A DNA stretch of 26,177 nt, from assembly GCA_964643605.1 (NCBI GenBank), contig CAZXTF010000010.1, positions 1 to 26,177 of the forward strand, read 5' to 3'. Both the position numbers and the translations under genes were made by a program. Shown in pieces: positions 13,717 through 22,139 of this stretch. Position 1 is the stretch's first letter, and each line of letters opens with the position of its first letter. This DNA is from CAMTWJ01 sp964643605 (lineage in GTDB: Bacteria > Patescibacteriota > Saccharimonadia > Saccharimonadales > 2-12-FULL-41-12). Under the pieces are notes generated by a model that saw only the letters and a list, made by a program, of their open reading frames with translations, did no database searches and had not been told where the DNA came from.

Positions 13717-13725
13717 ATTTTACCA
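13717..13725 (-). promoter_or_regulatory. Extended -10 promoter of the tRNA-Ser-like element
   Basis: Minus strand TGGTAAAAT, with hexamer TAAAAT (13717-13722), ending 11 nt before the GGAGAGG 5' end. This is nearly the same spacing as at tRNA-Leu (12 nt), suggesting that the element is transcribed, probably on through tRNA-Ser(GGA) and the NUDIX gene. Confidence 0.5.
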
Positions 13726-13819
13726 CGTAGCGCACCTGTAGATATTGCTTATTTATATAAAAATTACTACAAAAACACCTTGCGGGGGTTTTAGTCAAGG
13801 AGTTACACTAGAGGTAGAG

Positions 13820-14713
13820 ATGGCTGTAATTAAACTTAAAGACGTCAGTAAACTGTACGGCTTCGGAGACGCTACGACCGTAGCGCTTGAAGAAGTCTCT
13901 CTTGACATTGAAAAAGGCGAATTCGTGGCGATTATGGGTCCGAGCGGTTCGGGCAAGTCTACCCTACTTAATATCATTGGCATGCTTGATCACCCGACTC
14001 ACGGCGCATACACACTTGATGGGCGTTTGGTAGAGCGTTTGCGTTCTAGTGCACGAGCGAAGGCACGCCGAGATAAAATTGGATTTGTCTTTCAATCTTC
14101 GAACCTGCTACCTCGTATGAATGTACTCGAGAATGTGGCTCTTCCCCTTGCTTACAAAGGTCGAACTCGAATGCGGCGTATGAGGATTGCTCGAGATATG
14201 TTGGAACGAGTCGGCTTGGGCGATCGAGCTTACTATTTGCCTACTCAGCTAAGTGGTGGCCAAGTGCAGCGAGCAGCAATTGCTCGAGCGCTAGTAAATG
14301 ACCCAACTATTATCATTGCCGACGAGCCAACGGGTAATCTCGATAGCGCATCTTCTCGATTGGTCATGGAATTGATTAGCGAAATTCATAAAGGTGGCAA
14401 CACGGTACTTATGGTAACCCACAACCCAGAGCTTACTCGTTACGCCACGAGAATTCTGTATATGCACGATGGTATGATCGCCTACGATGAGCAAAAACGT
14501 TTGGGTGAAGTTGCCAAAGATACCGAAGAAAAAACCACACTATTTAAAGGCGAAACCAGCGAAGAAGCAGACTTAGCTGGTGTGTCAGCTTTGATGAGCT
14601 TAGAGGCAAAAGATGAGCCAAAACCTACCAAGAAAAAGCCTAAAGCACCTCGTAAGACTAAGTCTAAGCTACCAAAACGAGCAAAAACTAAAACACGGAG
14701 AAAGAAGAGTTAG
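13820..14713 (+). CDS. MacB/LolD-type ABC transporter ATPase with basic tail
   Basis: 297 residues. Seen: Walker A GPSGSGKST (40-48), Q loop FVFQSSNLLP (89-98), signature LSGGQ (144-148), Walker B IIIADE (164-169), and the H-loop His in VTHNP. The sequence is typical of the MacB/LolD/FtsE class of mechanotransmission transporters, which work with FtsX-fold permeases to act on extracytoplasmic substrates without passing them through the membrane. After about residue 230 there is a 65-residue extension ending in a Lys/Arg-rich run (KKKPKAPRKTKSKLPKRAK), unusual for this family. ATG 13820 is chosen: GAGGTAGAG lies directly upstream and the canonical N-terminus follows. A TACACT box lies 10 nt before it. 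The permease gene follows after 2 nt. Confidence 0.94.
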   Translation: MAVIKLKDVSKLYGFGDATTVALEEVSLDIEKGEFVAIMGPSGSGKSTLLNIIGMLDHPTHGAYTLDGRLVERLRSSARAKARRDKIGFVFQSSNLLPRMNVLENVALPLAYKGRTRMRRMRIARDMLERVGLGDRAYYLPTQLSGGQVQRAAIARALVNDPTIIIADEPTGNLDSASSRLVMELISEIHKGGNTVLMVTHNPELTRYATRILYMHDGMIAYDEQKRLGEVAKDTEEKTTLFKGETSEEADLAGVSALMSLEAKDEPKPTKKKPKAPRKTKSKLPKRAKTKTRRKKS

Positions 14714-14715
14714 CC

Positions 14716-15942
14716 ATGTCGATTACCTTACTTCGTGAGAATTATCGGATTGCACTTGCCTCAGTGCGAGCTCGGCGCATGAGTAGTTTTTTAACCCTGG
14801 TTGGGGTGATTGTTGGGGTGGTGAGTGTGGTAACGATTGCCTCTTTGGGTGAGGGCGTAAAAAATCAGATTCTTCACGAAGCTCATCGTCAAGGTGGTGA
14901 TATTGTGGTAATCAAGCCAGGCACGCAAGCTGGCTCACCGCTCAATGCGCTTACAAGTATTCCAGCTGGTTCGACCGTACTCAGTGATAACGATGTAAAT
15001 GCTACCAGAAAAGTAGATGGGGTAAATGAGGTTGTTCCTCTGATGGTAGTGAGCGCAGCGCCAAGTTATCAAGATCGCTCTTACAACGAAGCTGTGGTGA
15101 TCGGTACGACCAGTAAGATGCCAGAGCTCACGGGAGCCACAATAGAGTTTGGCACGTTTTTTGACGATGAGTCTCCAAATAAGAAGGTGGCGATTATTGG
15201 TCCACATGTTGCCGAAAAGCTGTTCCAAGAAGCAATACCTATTGGCAAAACTATTAAGATTCGGGACCAAGATTTTATCGTACGGGGTGTGCTGGAAAAA
15301 TCGCAGCCTGGTCCTCTCTCGACCGATTCAAACTTTAATAATGCAGTACTTATCCCCGATCAAGTCGGTAAGATCTTAGTTGGCGGAAGCGGAAATTATT
15401 ACGAGATCATGGCAAGAGTTGCTGATGCTGATAAGACCAAGCAGGTGGCAGCTGGGATAACCTCGGCCATTCAGAAAGAACATGGCAACTTACAAGATTT
15501 TAGCGTAATTAAATCGAGCGATAATGTGCTGTTTGCCAATAGCTTGGTGGGGACTATTACTGCACTAACTGGTGCTTTGGCGAGTATTGCTTTGTTGATT
15601 GGTGGCGTGAGTATTATGAATATCATGCTGGTTTCGGTAACCGAGCGAACTCGTGAGATTGGTATCCGGAAGGCTGTAGGAGCCTCCAACCAACAAATAC
15701 GAGCGCAGTTTTTGATGGAAGCTGCAGTGCTGTCATTGTGGGGGGCTTTTATCGGTTTGGGTGTTGCTGGGCTGATCAATGTAGTGCTTCGGGTGATGAC
15801 AGATTTGCAGCCGGTAATTACCTGGCAGCCAGTTGTCGTGTCGGTTCTTGTGTCTGTTTTGGTTGGAATTATTTTTGGTACTGCTCCGGCTATTAAGGCT
15901 GCTCGCAAAGACCCTATCGAAGCGCTACGTAGTGGACTATAG
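14716..15942 (+). CDS. MacB-like FtsX-fold ABC permease
   Basis: 408 residues. Seen: an N-terminal amphipathic segment (LLRENYRIALASVRARRMSS), membrane helix 1 (about 25-45), a MacB-type periplasmic core domain of about 230 residues, then three C-terminal membrane helices (around 280-305, 335-358 and 372-395), with the conserved SIMNIMLVSVTERTREIGIRKAVGA cytoplasmic coupling segment in pieces (VTERTREIGIRKAVGAS). It ends with the usual KDPIEALRSG. This is the four-helix layout of MacB/FtsX permeases. No MacA-like adaptor or outer-membrane channel is present in the window, so a role in export or envelope signalling in a single-membrane cell is inferred. AAGAAGAG about 6 nt upstream serves as ribosome site. 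Confidence 0.94.
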   Translation: MSITLLRENYRIALASVRARRMSSFLTLVGVIVGVVSVVTIASLGEGVKNQILHEAHRQGGDIVVIKPGTQAGSPLNALTSIPAGSTVLSDNDVNATRKVDGVNEVVPLMVVSAAPSYQDRSYNEAVVIGTTSKMPELTGATIEFGTFFDDESPNKKVAIIGPHVAEKLFQEAIPIGKTIKIRDQDFIVRGVLEKSQPGPLSTDSNFNNAVLIPDQVGKILVGGSGNYYEIMARVADADKTKQVAAGITSAIQKEHGNLQDFSVIKSSDNVLFANSLVGTITALTGALASIALLIGGVSIMNIMLVSVTERTREIGIRKAVGASNQQIRAQFLMEAAVLSLWGAFIGLGVAGLINVVLRVMTDLQPVITWQPVVVSVLVSVLVGIIFGTAPAIKAARKDPIEALRSGL

Positions 15943-15946
15943 GCTT

Positions 15947-16393
15947 GTGCAGCAAATTCTTATTATCTCAGTTGGCAAAAAGCACGATGTACTTCTTGCG
16001 GATGCAATTGCTCATTACGAAGGCCGGTTAAAGCACTATTGCAAACTTAGTTGGTTACTAATTCCCTCTTCTAGTGCTATCGAAGAAACCGCAGCTATTT
16101 TACATAAGCTTAATAACGATGATGTGGTAATTTTGCTAGATGAAACGGGCAAAAGTATTGCCAACCAGCAACTAGCTGATATGATTGATTCTGCGCAAAA
16201 CCAATCAGTAAAACGGCTGGTTTTTATTATCGGTGGAGCGTACGGAGTTACAGAGGAGCTCAAAGAAAGAGCCAACCAAGTTATAAGCCTTTCTAGCTTG
16301 ATCTTCCCTCATCAGCTGGTACGACTTATCTTGCTCGAGCAACTGTACCGCAGCTATAGCATTCTCGCTGGCTCAAGCTACCACCACGAGTAG
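15947..16393 (+). CDS. rlmH: 23S rRNA (pseudouridine1915-N3)-methyltransferase
   Basis: 148 residues, close to the family length of about 155. RlmH is a SPOUT-class enzyme that methylates pseudouridine 1915 in helix 69 of 23S rRNA, using S-adenosylmethionine, in the assembled 70S ribosome. Seen: ILIISVGKKHD at the N-terminus, VVILLDETGKS, the SAM-binding loop IGGAYGVTEE, and the C-terminal FPHQLVRLILLEQLYRSYSI with SYHHE at the end, all diagnostic. The start is GTG 15947, 4 nt after the permease stop with AGG upstream; GTG 15932 is possible but lengthens the N-terminus. It probably belongs to the ABC operon. The TAG stop touches the convergent cupin stop. Confidence 0.95.
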   Translation: MQQILIISVGKKHDVLLADAIAHYEGRLKHYCKLSWLLIPSSSAIEETAAILHKLNNDDVVILLDETGKSIANQQLADMIDSAQNQSVKRLVFIIGGAYGVTEELKERANQVISLSSLIFPHQLVRLILLEQLYRSYSILAGSSYHHE

Positions 16394-16792
16394 TTATTCG
16401 GTGGTTGTGCCGTCAAACTCTTCGTCGTTTGTTTCGGCTTCTTCTTTTGTTGTTCGCACAATGCCATCTTTGTGGTGAGGTGGCGAATAAATAGTGTACA
16501 TTTTCAGTGGCTTGTTGTCCGAAATATTCACCACATTATGCCGTGCTCCAGCTGGCACAATTACTGCAGAGCCGTCGTGTACCGGATATTCGTTGTCGTT
16601 AATAATAACTTTGCCTTCACCTCCTTCAAAACGAAAAAACTGGTCGTTGTCTTTGTGTGTTTCTAGACCAATTTTGCCTCCGGGGGCAATGGCCATCAAC
16701 ACCAGCTGTGAGTGTTTGCCAGTATAGAGCACTTCCCTAAAATTATTATTTGCGAGTGTTTTTTCTTCTATATTTGCTACAAATCCCTTCAT
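16394..16792 (-). CDS. Cupin-domain protein
   Basis: 132 residues forming a single small cupin barrel. Seen: the first cupin motif with His46 (GLETHKDNDQFFRFEGGEG), Gln51 and Glu56, and the second motif with VPAGARHNVVN (His85). These are possible metal ligands. It resembles small cupins annotated as mannose-6-phosphate-isomerase-like, but a sugar-phosphate function cannot be assumed. The acidic, Thr-rich C-terminal tail (from about 115) is probably disordered. A strong ribosome site GGAGG lies 7 nt upstream and a TATAAT box (16814-16819) about 21 nt before the start, so unlike many neighbours this gene has a short leader. Its stop abuts the rlmH stop. Confidence 0.88.
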   Translation of the reverse strand: MKGFVANIEEKTLANNNFREVLYTGKHSQLVLMAIAPGGKIGLETHKDNDQFFRFEGGEGKVIINDNEYPVHDGSAVIVPAGARHNVVNISDNKPLKMYTIYSPPHHKDGIVRTTKEEAETNDEEFDGTTTE

Positions 16793-16813
16793 CGTATTTC
16801 CTCCTTCAGCTTA

Positions 16814-16819
16814 ATTATA
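16814..16819 (-). promoter_or_regulatory. -10 box of the cupin gene
   Basis: Perfect TATAAT on the minus strand, giving a leader of about 14 nt that carries the GGAGG ribosome site. A -35 element is not clear. Confidence 0.5.
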
Positions 16820-16879
16820 ACTGTGACGTGCATTAGAAAGCTGTAAGAAAAGTTATAGGCTTTTAGGGTTTCTGAGACC

Positions 16880-17314
16880 TTAGGCGTAGATGGGCTCGGT
16901 TCGGTGAGTTGTTTGGAGTGATGTAATTTCGTCTGAAAAGCTGATCTCTAAAGGTGTACCGTCGAGGCCTTCGTGCTGGTCACGAATATAGCCTGTATCG
17001 TCTAGGGGAACTTTTTCGGGTAGGATAATTACATTATCACTTTTTATGTAATTATCTGGTTTGTAGACGAACTTGAATTTTTTGGCTGATAGCTGATTTT
17101 TGTTAGTAAAACCCTGCCATATGACGGTATTTTCATTTGGCTCAACAATAAGCAGAGGTATGGCAATAGCATTGCAGTTGCCAACACTAGTCTTTAGCTT
17201 GAACATTGCAACACAGAGTTCGCCTGCCTGAAGCGCAACCAGCTCACGTCGTTCCTCTTTGAAATATTCAAACTCTGCTTGCTGGCAATATCTAATACTC
17301 TCGAAAGTCGCCAT
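16880..17314 (-). CDS. Protein of unknown function (144 aa)
   Basis: 144 residues, no signal peptide or membrane segment. The sequence alternates short beta-like stretches (ELCVAMFKL, NAIAIPLLIVEP, TVIWQGFTN, KFKFVY, NVIILPE) with polar loops, suggesting a compact beta-rich soluble fold. Cysteines are scattered with no metal motif. I recognise no family. ATG 17314 is the only plausible start; GATAGT lies 8 nt upstream and no ribosome site is seen, which may be another leaderless start. It is flanked by the cupin and the DUF5652-like gene on the same strand. Confidence 0.72.
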   Translation of the reverse strand: MATFESIRYCQQAEFEYFKEERRELVALQAGELCVAMFKLKTSVGNCNAIAIPLLIVEPNENTVIWQGFTNKNQLSAKKFKFVYKPDNYIKSDNVIILPEKVPLDDTGYIRDQHEGLDGTPLEISFSDEITSLQTTHRTEPIYA

Positions 17315-17350
17315 AATTGAAAACTATCTTAAAATATTTTAGAGCTTTAT

Positions 17351-17572
17351 TCAAGAGTTTACTCTTGGATTGTTTCTCTCTTGTTTGCTGAAGTAGAAGA
17401 TGTATGCCAATGGCAAGATACCTACGGTGTTGAGGATGAGTATAAGGATAAACCATGCTTTTGCCTCTTTGCGAGCTGCAATCCAGAGTGCAATGGCTTT
17501 TAAGATGTAGTCAAATAGCCAAATGGCAAGAATGAACCAGATATGATCGTTTAGGAATTGTTCGTTAAACAT
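17351..17572 (-). CDS. DUF5652-like small membrane protein
   Basis: 73 residues with two membrane helices (about 10-32 and 41-61) joined by a short basic loop (AARKEAKAW), and a polar C-terminus. The pattern WLFDYILKAIALWIAARK followed by WFILILILNTVGILPLAYI matches the small two-helix DUF5652 proteins common in CPR genomes. The function is unknown. The ATG at 17572 has a clear AGGAG ribosome site 6 nt upstream. It is divergent from rarA. The stop is TGA. Confidence 0.85.
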   Translation of the reverse strand: MFNEQFLNDHIWFILAIWLFDYILKAIALWIAARKEAKAWFILILILNTVGILPLAYIFYFSKQERNNPRVNS

Positions 17573-17624
17573 ACGTTTCTCCTAGTTAATACTTTTGGTC
17601 ATTGTATCATCCGGGACTAGTGAT

Positions 17625-17633
17625 TGCTACAAT
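17625..17633 (+). promoter_or_regulatory. Extended -10 promoter of rarA, leaderless
   Basis: TGCTACAAT, with hexamer 17628-17633, and only AGAAGT before the ATG at 17640. Confidence 0.65.
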
Positions 17634-17639
17634 AGAAGT

Positions 17640-18821
17640 ATGGAGAAACCACTTGCAGAGCGTCAACGGCCAGAAAGCCTAAAAGAAGTTGTAGGTCAAC
17701 AGCATTTGATCGGTGCTCATAAGATTGTTCGTAAAATTATTGAGAGCAAACAACCGGCTAGCTTGATACTGTGGGGCCCGCCAGGGAGCGGCAAGACTAC
17801 GCTGGCTCGGATTATCGCCAGCCAGACGGGGGCTGAGTTCGTAGAACTTAGTGCAGTAACAGCTGGTAAAGCCGATGTAGTAAAAGTGATTGAACATGCC
17901 AAGCAGAATCGGCGCTTAGCAATGCAGACGATTCTTTTCGTTGACGAGATCCATAGGTTTAATAAAGCGCAACAAGATGCGTTTCTGCCGTACGTAGAAG
18001 ATGGCACGATTACACTAATTGGTGCTACTACTGAGAATCCGAGTTTTGAGGTGATCAATCCTCTGCTCAGTCGAATGCGAGTGGTGGTATTGGAGCCACT
18101 GGCTAAAAAAGATATCACTCAGATTATTAAGCGTGCTGCTAAAGCAGAAAAGTTGCCACCCAAAAAATTACCAGCTAAAAGTATTGATTTGCTGGCAGAA
18201 CTGTCTGGCGGTGACGGGCGGGTGGCGCTAGGTAATTTGGAGCTGGCATTGCAGCTGAGCGGTAATGAGCCAGTTACACCAGAAGTGGTAGAGGCAGCTG
18301 CTCAAAGTAAAGTGCCGGGCTATGATAAAAAAGGAGAATACCACTATAACGTCATCAGTGCTTTTATAAAATCTATGCGTGGCAACGACGCAACTGCCAC
18401 ATTGTATTATCTGGCCAGGATGCTGCAGGCTGGTGAGGACCCAAAATTTATAGCTCGGCGTATGGTAGTGTTTGCTAGCGAAGATATTGGTATGGCTGCA
18501 CCAGCGGCACTTAATATTGCCGTATCGGCTTTTATGGCAGTGGAGCGCATTGGCTTGCCAGAGGCACGCTATAACTTATTCCACTGTGCGACAGTAATGG
18601 CTAAAGCCCCTAAGTCTAGAGAAGTCACAGATGCTATGCATAAAGCAACCCAGGCTGCCAAGGAATACCCAGATCTCCCTGTCCCCTTGCATCTGCGCAA
18701 TGCGCCAACGAAACTCATGAAAGATTTGGGTTATGGCAAAGGTACTAAATGGGAAGCAGGTTTTTCTCACCCCAAAGGTTTTTTGCCAGAAGAGCTAAAG
18801 GACGTTGATTTTTTTGACTAA
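17640..18821 (+). CDS. rarA: Replication-associated recombination protein A (AAA+ ATPase)
   Basis: 393 residues. RarA (MgsA) is an AAA+ ATPase of the clamp-loader group that acts at stalled replication forks with single-strand-binding protein. Seen: LAERQRPESLKEVVGQQHLIG at the start in the usual two pieces, Walker A GPPGSGKTT (46-53), Walker B ILFVDEIHRF (Asp102-Glu103), sensor 1 GATTENPSF, the arginine-finger region LLSRMRVV, sensor 2 GDGRVALGNLE, and the C-terminal tetramerisation domain containing KSMRGNDATATLYYLARML and RRMVVFASEDIGMA. It is complete. The start is ATG 17640, leaderless. It overlaps the convergent YggT-family gene by 4 nt. Confidence 0.96.
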   Translation: MEKPLAERQRPESLKEVVGQQHLIGAHKIVRKIIESKQPASLILWGPPGSGKTTLARIIASQTGAEFVELSAVTAGKADVVKVIEHAKQNRRLAMQTILFVDEIHRFNKAQQDAFLPYVEDGTITLIGATTENPSFEVINPLLSRMRVVVLEPLAKKDITQIIKRAAKAEKLPPKKLPAKSIDLLAELSGGDGRVALGNLELALQLSGNEPVTPEVVEAAAQSKVPGYDKKGEYHYNVISAFIKSMRGNDATATLYYLARMLQAGEDPKFIARRMVVFASEDIGMAAPAALNIAVSAFMAVERIGLPEARYNLFHCATVMAKAPKSREVTDAMHKATQAAKEYPDLPVPLHLRNAPTKLMKDLGYGKGTKWEAGFSHPKGFLPEELKDVDFFD

Positions 18822-19243
18822 GCTTTTTTGGTGCCGCTGATGCTTTGAGCGAGCTTGGCTCGGAAGCCTTCTTTTTGGGCTTCTACATTTTGGTCGATTT
18901 TAGTTTGTATAAACTGTACCAGCGAAGAGAAGAGCCACGCTATGAAGAGATAAATGATGATCGCAAAAAGTGCTGCTACGTCCAGATAGCCTGTCTCGCC
19001 AATTGCTTTTGGTAGAAAGATACCACGAAAAGGTTCTAGGTAGTCGTTTGAAGTGCGGTAAATAAACTGCGCAAACGGGGCGTTCAGGTTTGCCGAAAAC
19101 GCTAGCAGGAATACCCTAAGAGTAATAACGGTAATACCTAAGATAACCCAGGCGTACATAACGTAAGCCAAAATACGGCTAACCCGTAAATATCCAGGGA
19201 TAGTTATATTTGGTGTGTAGTTTTTAGTATCACTTGTTGCCAT
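18818..19243 (-). CDS. YggT-family membrane protein
   Basis: 141 residues with two membrane helices (about 27-50 and 87-108), and between them the family signature FAQFIYRTSNDYLEPFRGIF (about 57-76) with GETGYLDVAALFAIIIYLF after it. YggT proteins are small integral membrane proteins of unclear role, linked in other bacteria to osmotic stress or division-site genes. The C-terminus is a basic/polar cytoplasmic helix. The gene follows the RND transporter after 32 nt on the same strand with AGAGG upstream, so it is probably cotranscribed. Stop bases overlap the rarA stop. Confidence 0.88.
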   Translation of the reverse strand: MATSDTKNYTPNITIPGYLRVSRILAYVMYAWVILGITVITLRVFLLAFSANLNAPFAQFIYRTSNDYLEPFRGIFLPKAIGETGYLDVAALFAIIIYLFIAWLFSSLVQFIQTKIDQNVEAQKEGFRAKLAQSISGTKKA

Positions 19244-19275
19244 GGTAATTTCCTCTTATCTCTTGGCAGTATAGC

Positions 19276-22128
19276 CTAGGCTCGGGCTTTTTTAAACCTT
19301 CTAAAGCCGATCAAGGCGATTGCAGCAATCATCGGACCGGCGAGAGCAACAGGAGCAGCAAGTTTGGCAAGCGCAAAAATAAGCACGACTGAGAGGATAA
19401 TCCAGGAAATTCCTCCCTTTCGAGATATTTTGTTGCGTAAGAATTCACTGGCAAGGTAGTAGTACGGGAATACAGTGATGACCAGGAAAGTGCTGGAGAG
19501 CAGACCACCAATTAAGACTACTGATAGGCCTTCCCAGAACGGGCTAGTGATGGCTAGTGGAATGAGCGAACAAACGGCGGTTAGGCTGGTGGCAAGAAGT
19601 GGACGGAATCGCTCGGCTAATGCTTCGTGGGCTGCATCGACAGGTCCAAGGCCAGCTCTACGAGACTGATTGGCATAATCGGTTAGTAAGATAGTGTTCT
19701 TGATAGACAAGCCGATGAGTGCAAAGAATCCGAGCATTGCGAAGAAGCTAAATGGATTGTCGGTAATGTATAGCCCAAGTGTAATTCCAAAAAGACTAAA
19801 CGGAATAGCCATAAATATGAGAAGTGGCTGGAGTAAGCTCTTGAACTGGAATGCAAGCAACACGTAGATGACACAAAGCAAGATTGGAAATGCTAGCGCC
19901 AGAGTTTTGAAGCTATCTTGGTTCTCGCTTTCTTGCCCAAAGTCAAAGCTCAGTGCGCCTTCACCGAGCCCGTATGAAGCTACTTTGCTCCCTGGAAAAT
20001 CTTTTTCTATAGATTGTTGCGCTAAGCTCACGAGAGTAGTTGTATCGGTGTCGACAAAGGTTGCTGTAACTTCGACGTATTGCTTATTGTTTTCTCTGGT
20101 GTAGATGCTTGGATTGGCTATACTCACAGCTTTGATTTTGGCCTGAGAGCCATCAATACGCTTTAGGTCAGCCTTTTCGAGCTTGGAAGCGATATCGTTC
20201 GCAAGCTTAATAGCAGCGTCTCGATCTGCACTAGAATTTATTCGGGCCGAAAATGCTGCAGCTGGTGGGCCAACATCGCTCTGGTTCGCAGTAACTTTGG
20301 CTTCTTGGAACGTAGCAAAGGCATTGTTAATATTCTCGACTATTTGTGGAGCTTTGATATCTCGTTCGCTGTATTTGGTGATATCTACCATAGCAGTAGC
20401 GCTTTCTACGGTTGCCTGTCCGTAATAGGCGGTTTGGACAAATTCATTACCGATAGCATCACCCATAATCTTATTGGCTTGGTCGGTTATTTGTTCGGCT
20501 TGCCCGATTGACGTATCAGGAGCAAACTTGAGTGAGACCATGAGCTGATTGGAATCTTTGCTGGGTGGAAATATGTTGAAGGTAACCTTTTGCATGAGGT
20601 AGCCGCTGGCGCCGATAAAGCCAAAACCAATCAGCAGTGCAACAAATCCAACAGATAGTAACTTCTTGCTTGAGCCTTTTGCCCAGAGCATTGGGCCCGA
20701 AACAGTGCGTGCAATAGCTGCTTCAATGCCCGCAGAGAACTCTTTGCTCCCCTCTGCTCCAAGCTGATTTTTGCGAAGCAAAATAAAGCGAGCAAAGAAA
20801 GGAATGAATACCAATGCTACCAAGAGACTGGTCGCTAGAGCTGAGATGATAGTAAATGGTATGGCTCGGATAAAACTACCTAAGATACCACTTACAAATA
20901 AGAGTGGTGCAAAACTAAGCGCTGCAGTTGAAGTTGCAGCGATCATCGCCCGGCTAACCTTACGAGTGGCTATAGAAACAATCTTACGAGGGTCTTTGTA
21001 TTTTCGGCGTTGCGCATCAATCGCTTCGACCATAATGATAGTGTCATCAACAATAAGTGCTAAACCTAAGATGAGTGCAAAGAGCGTAATAGTATTTAGG
21101 CTATAGCCAGTTATGAACAAGATAGCGTTAGTGATAGCAATAACGGTAATCATGGCAATAACGGTAATGAGAGACGCCCGGAATGCAATAACAATAGAGC
21201 CTACGATGAGTACTGCCAGCAGACCTTCTAGGAGTGACTTCTGCAATTCCCCTATTTGGTCGTTGATTTGTGGCGCAAAGCTTGCGGTAATAACAGTATG
21301 GTAATCAGGGAGGTTGGATGAGCTGTTGAGCTTGTTGACGGCTTCTTGTACCTGGCGGTCTAACTCGAGGTTGTCAGCGCCTTTTTTGGCAATAATGCCA
21401 ATACTAATAGAGTTATGAAATTTATTTTGGCTGTCTTCTCTCTTGCCGTATCGATCGAAGCTCTTTTGGGCTGCTTCTGCTTGGCCAGTTAGCGGATTGG
21501 TGGCAGTTTCGAAGGGGTCAATAATAGATACGTCTTCAACCGTGCTCAGATTTTGAGATTTTATGAATGCGGCAGCTTCTTTGGCTTTTGGCGCAAGCTC
21601 AGCGGTCGATTCATCACCAGAGCCATAGAATGCCAAGACCATGTTATCGCCTCTTGGAGTGAAGCCGAATTTGTAAGCTTCTATCTTGGTCTGAGCTTGG
21701 GTGGGCAACAGGCGTTTTTCGTCGATTTGTTTCTTGATTTCGGCACTTCGGGTTTCGGCACTCACACCTTCGTTATAAGAAATAACAACGGTATAAAAGT
21801 TATCAAAACTTTGGGATTGGACCAGTTTTACTCCGTCTTGCTTGAGCAAGAACTCGCTTAAAGGTCTAGCGACTTCACTGTCGACTTTCTGAGCATCATC
21901 AACGAGATACGTTCCCTGGGCAAAAGCGTATGGAGTTTGGATCGACGGAAAACCTTCTCGCTTCAAGAACGTGGTGTAACTAAGCCCACCAAATAGCATA
22001 AGAGCCACCCATAAAATAGCGGTAACTCGGGTTCTGTCAAAAAAGAAAAGGCTTAAGCGTTGACTTGGAATCACATCAGTTTTTTTGGATCTATTTTTCT
22101 TGAATCTTTGCAGTAGGCCTTTGGCCAT
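19276..22128 (-). CDS. RND-family efflux/transport permease (AcrB/CusA superfamily)
   Basis: 950 residues, slightly shorter than the usual 1000-1050. Seen: membrane helix 1 (about 35-55), a first extracytoplasmic porter half (to about 300), helices 2-6 with LALILGLALIVDDTIIMVEAID containing the Asp361-Asp362 proton-relay pair typical of the HAE families, helix 7 near 490-510, a second porter half containing FNIFPPSKDSNQLMVSLKF, a second helix bundle with SIKNTILLTDYANQ and RFRPLLATSLTA, and two extra C-terminal hydrophobic segments. The energising residues are intact, so proton-driven transport is likely; the substrate is unknown. There is no adaptor or outer-membrane channel nearby. It has an extended -10 promoter and a GGGGGG-type ribosome site. 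Confidence 0.93.
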   Translation of the reverse strand: MAKGLLQRFKKNRSKKTDVIPSQRLSLFFFDRTRVTAILWVALMLFGGLSYTTFLKREGFPSIQTPYAFAQGTYLVDDAQKVDSEVARPLSEFLLKQDGVKLVQSQSFDNFYTVVISYNEGVSAETRSAEIKKQIDEKRLLPTQAQTKIEAYKFGFTPRGDNMVLAFYGSGDESTAELAPKAKEAAAFIKSQNLSTVEDVSIIDPFETATNPLTGQAEAAQKSFDRYGKREDSQNKFHNSISIGIIAKKGADNLELDRQVQEAVNKLNSSSNLPDYHTVITASFAPQINDQIGELQKSLLEGLLAVLIVGSIVIAFRASLITVIAMITVIAITNAILFITGYSLNTITLFALILGLALIVDDTIIMVEAIDAQRRKYKDPRKIVSIATRKVSRAMIAATSTAALSFAPLLFVSGILGSFIRAIPFTIISALATSLLVALVFIPFFARFILLRKNQLGAEGSKEFSAGIEAAIARTVSGPMLWAKGSSKKLLSVGFVALLIGFGFIGASGYLMQKVTFNIFPPSKDSNQLMVSLKFAPDTSIGQAEQITDQANKIMGDAIGNEFVQTAYYGQATVESATAMVDITKYSERDIKAPQIVENINNAFATFQEAKVTANQSDVGPPAAAFSARINSSADRDAAIKLANDIASKLEKADLKRIDGSQAKIKAVSIANPSIYTRENNKQYVEVTATFVDTDTTTLVSLAQQSIEKDFPGSKVASYGLGEGALSFDFGQESENQDSFKTLALAFPILLCVIYVLLAFQFKSLLQPLLIFMAIPFSLFGITLGLYITDNPFSFFAMLGFFALIGLSIKNTILLTDYANQSRRAGLGPVDAAHEALAERFRPLLATSLTAVCSLIPLAITSPFWEGLSVVLIGGLLSSTFLVITVFPYYYLASEFLRNKISRKGGISWIILSVVLIFALAKLAAPVALAGPMIAAIALIGFRRFKKARA

Positions 22129-22139
22129 AGAGTATCCCC

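Noticed and set aside
13771..13796. Hairpin AAAACACC...GGGGTTTT upstream of the ABC ATPase gene as a terminator
   Set aside because: There is a mismatch in the stem and no clear transcript upstream to terminate on either strand; left uncalled.
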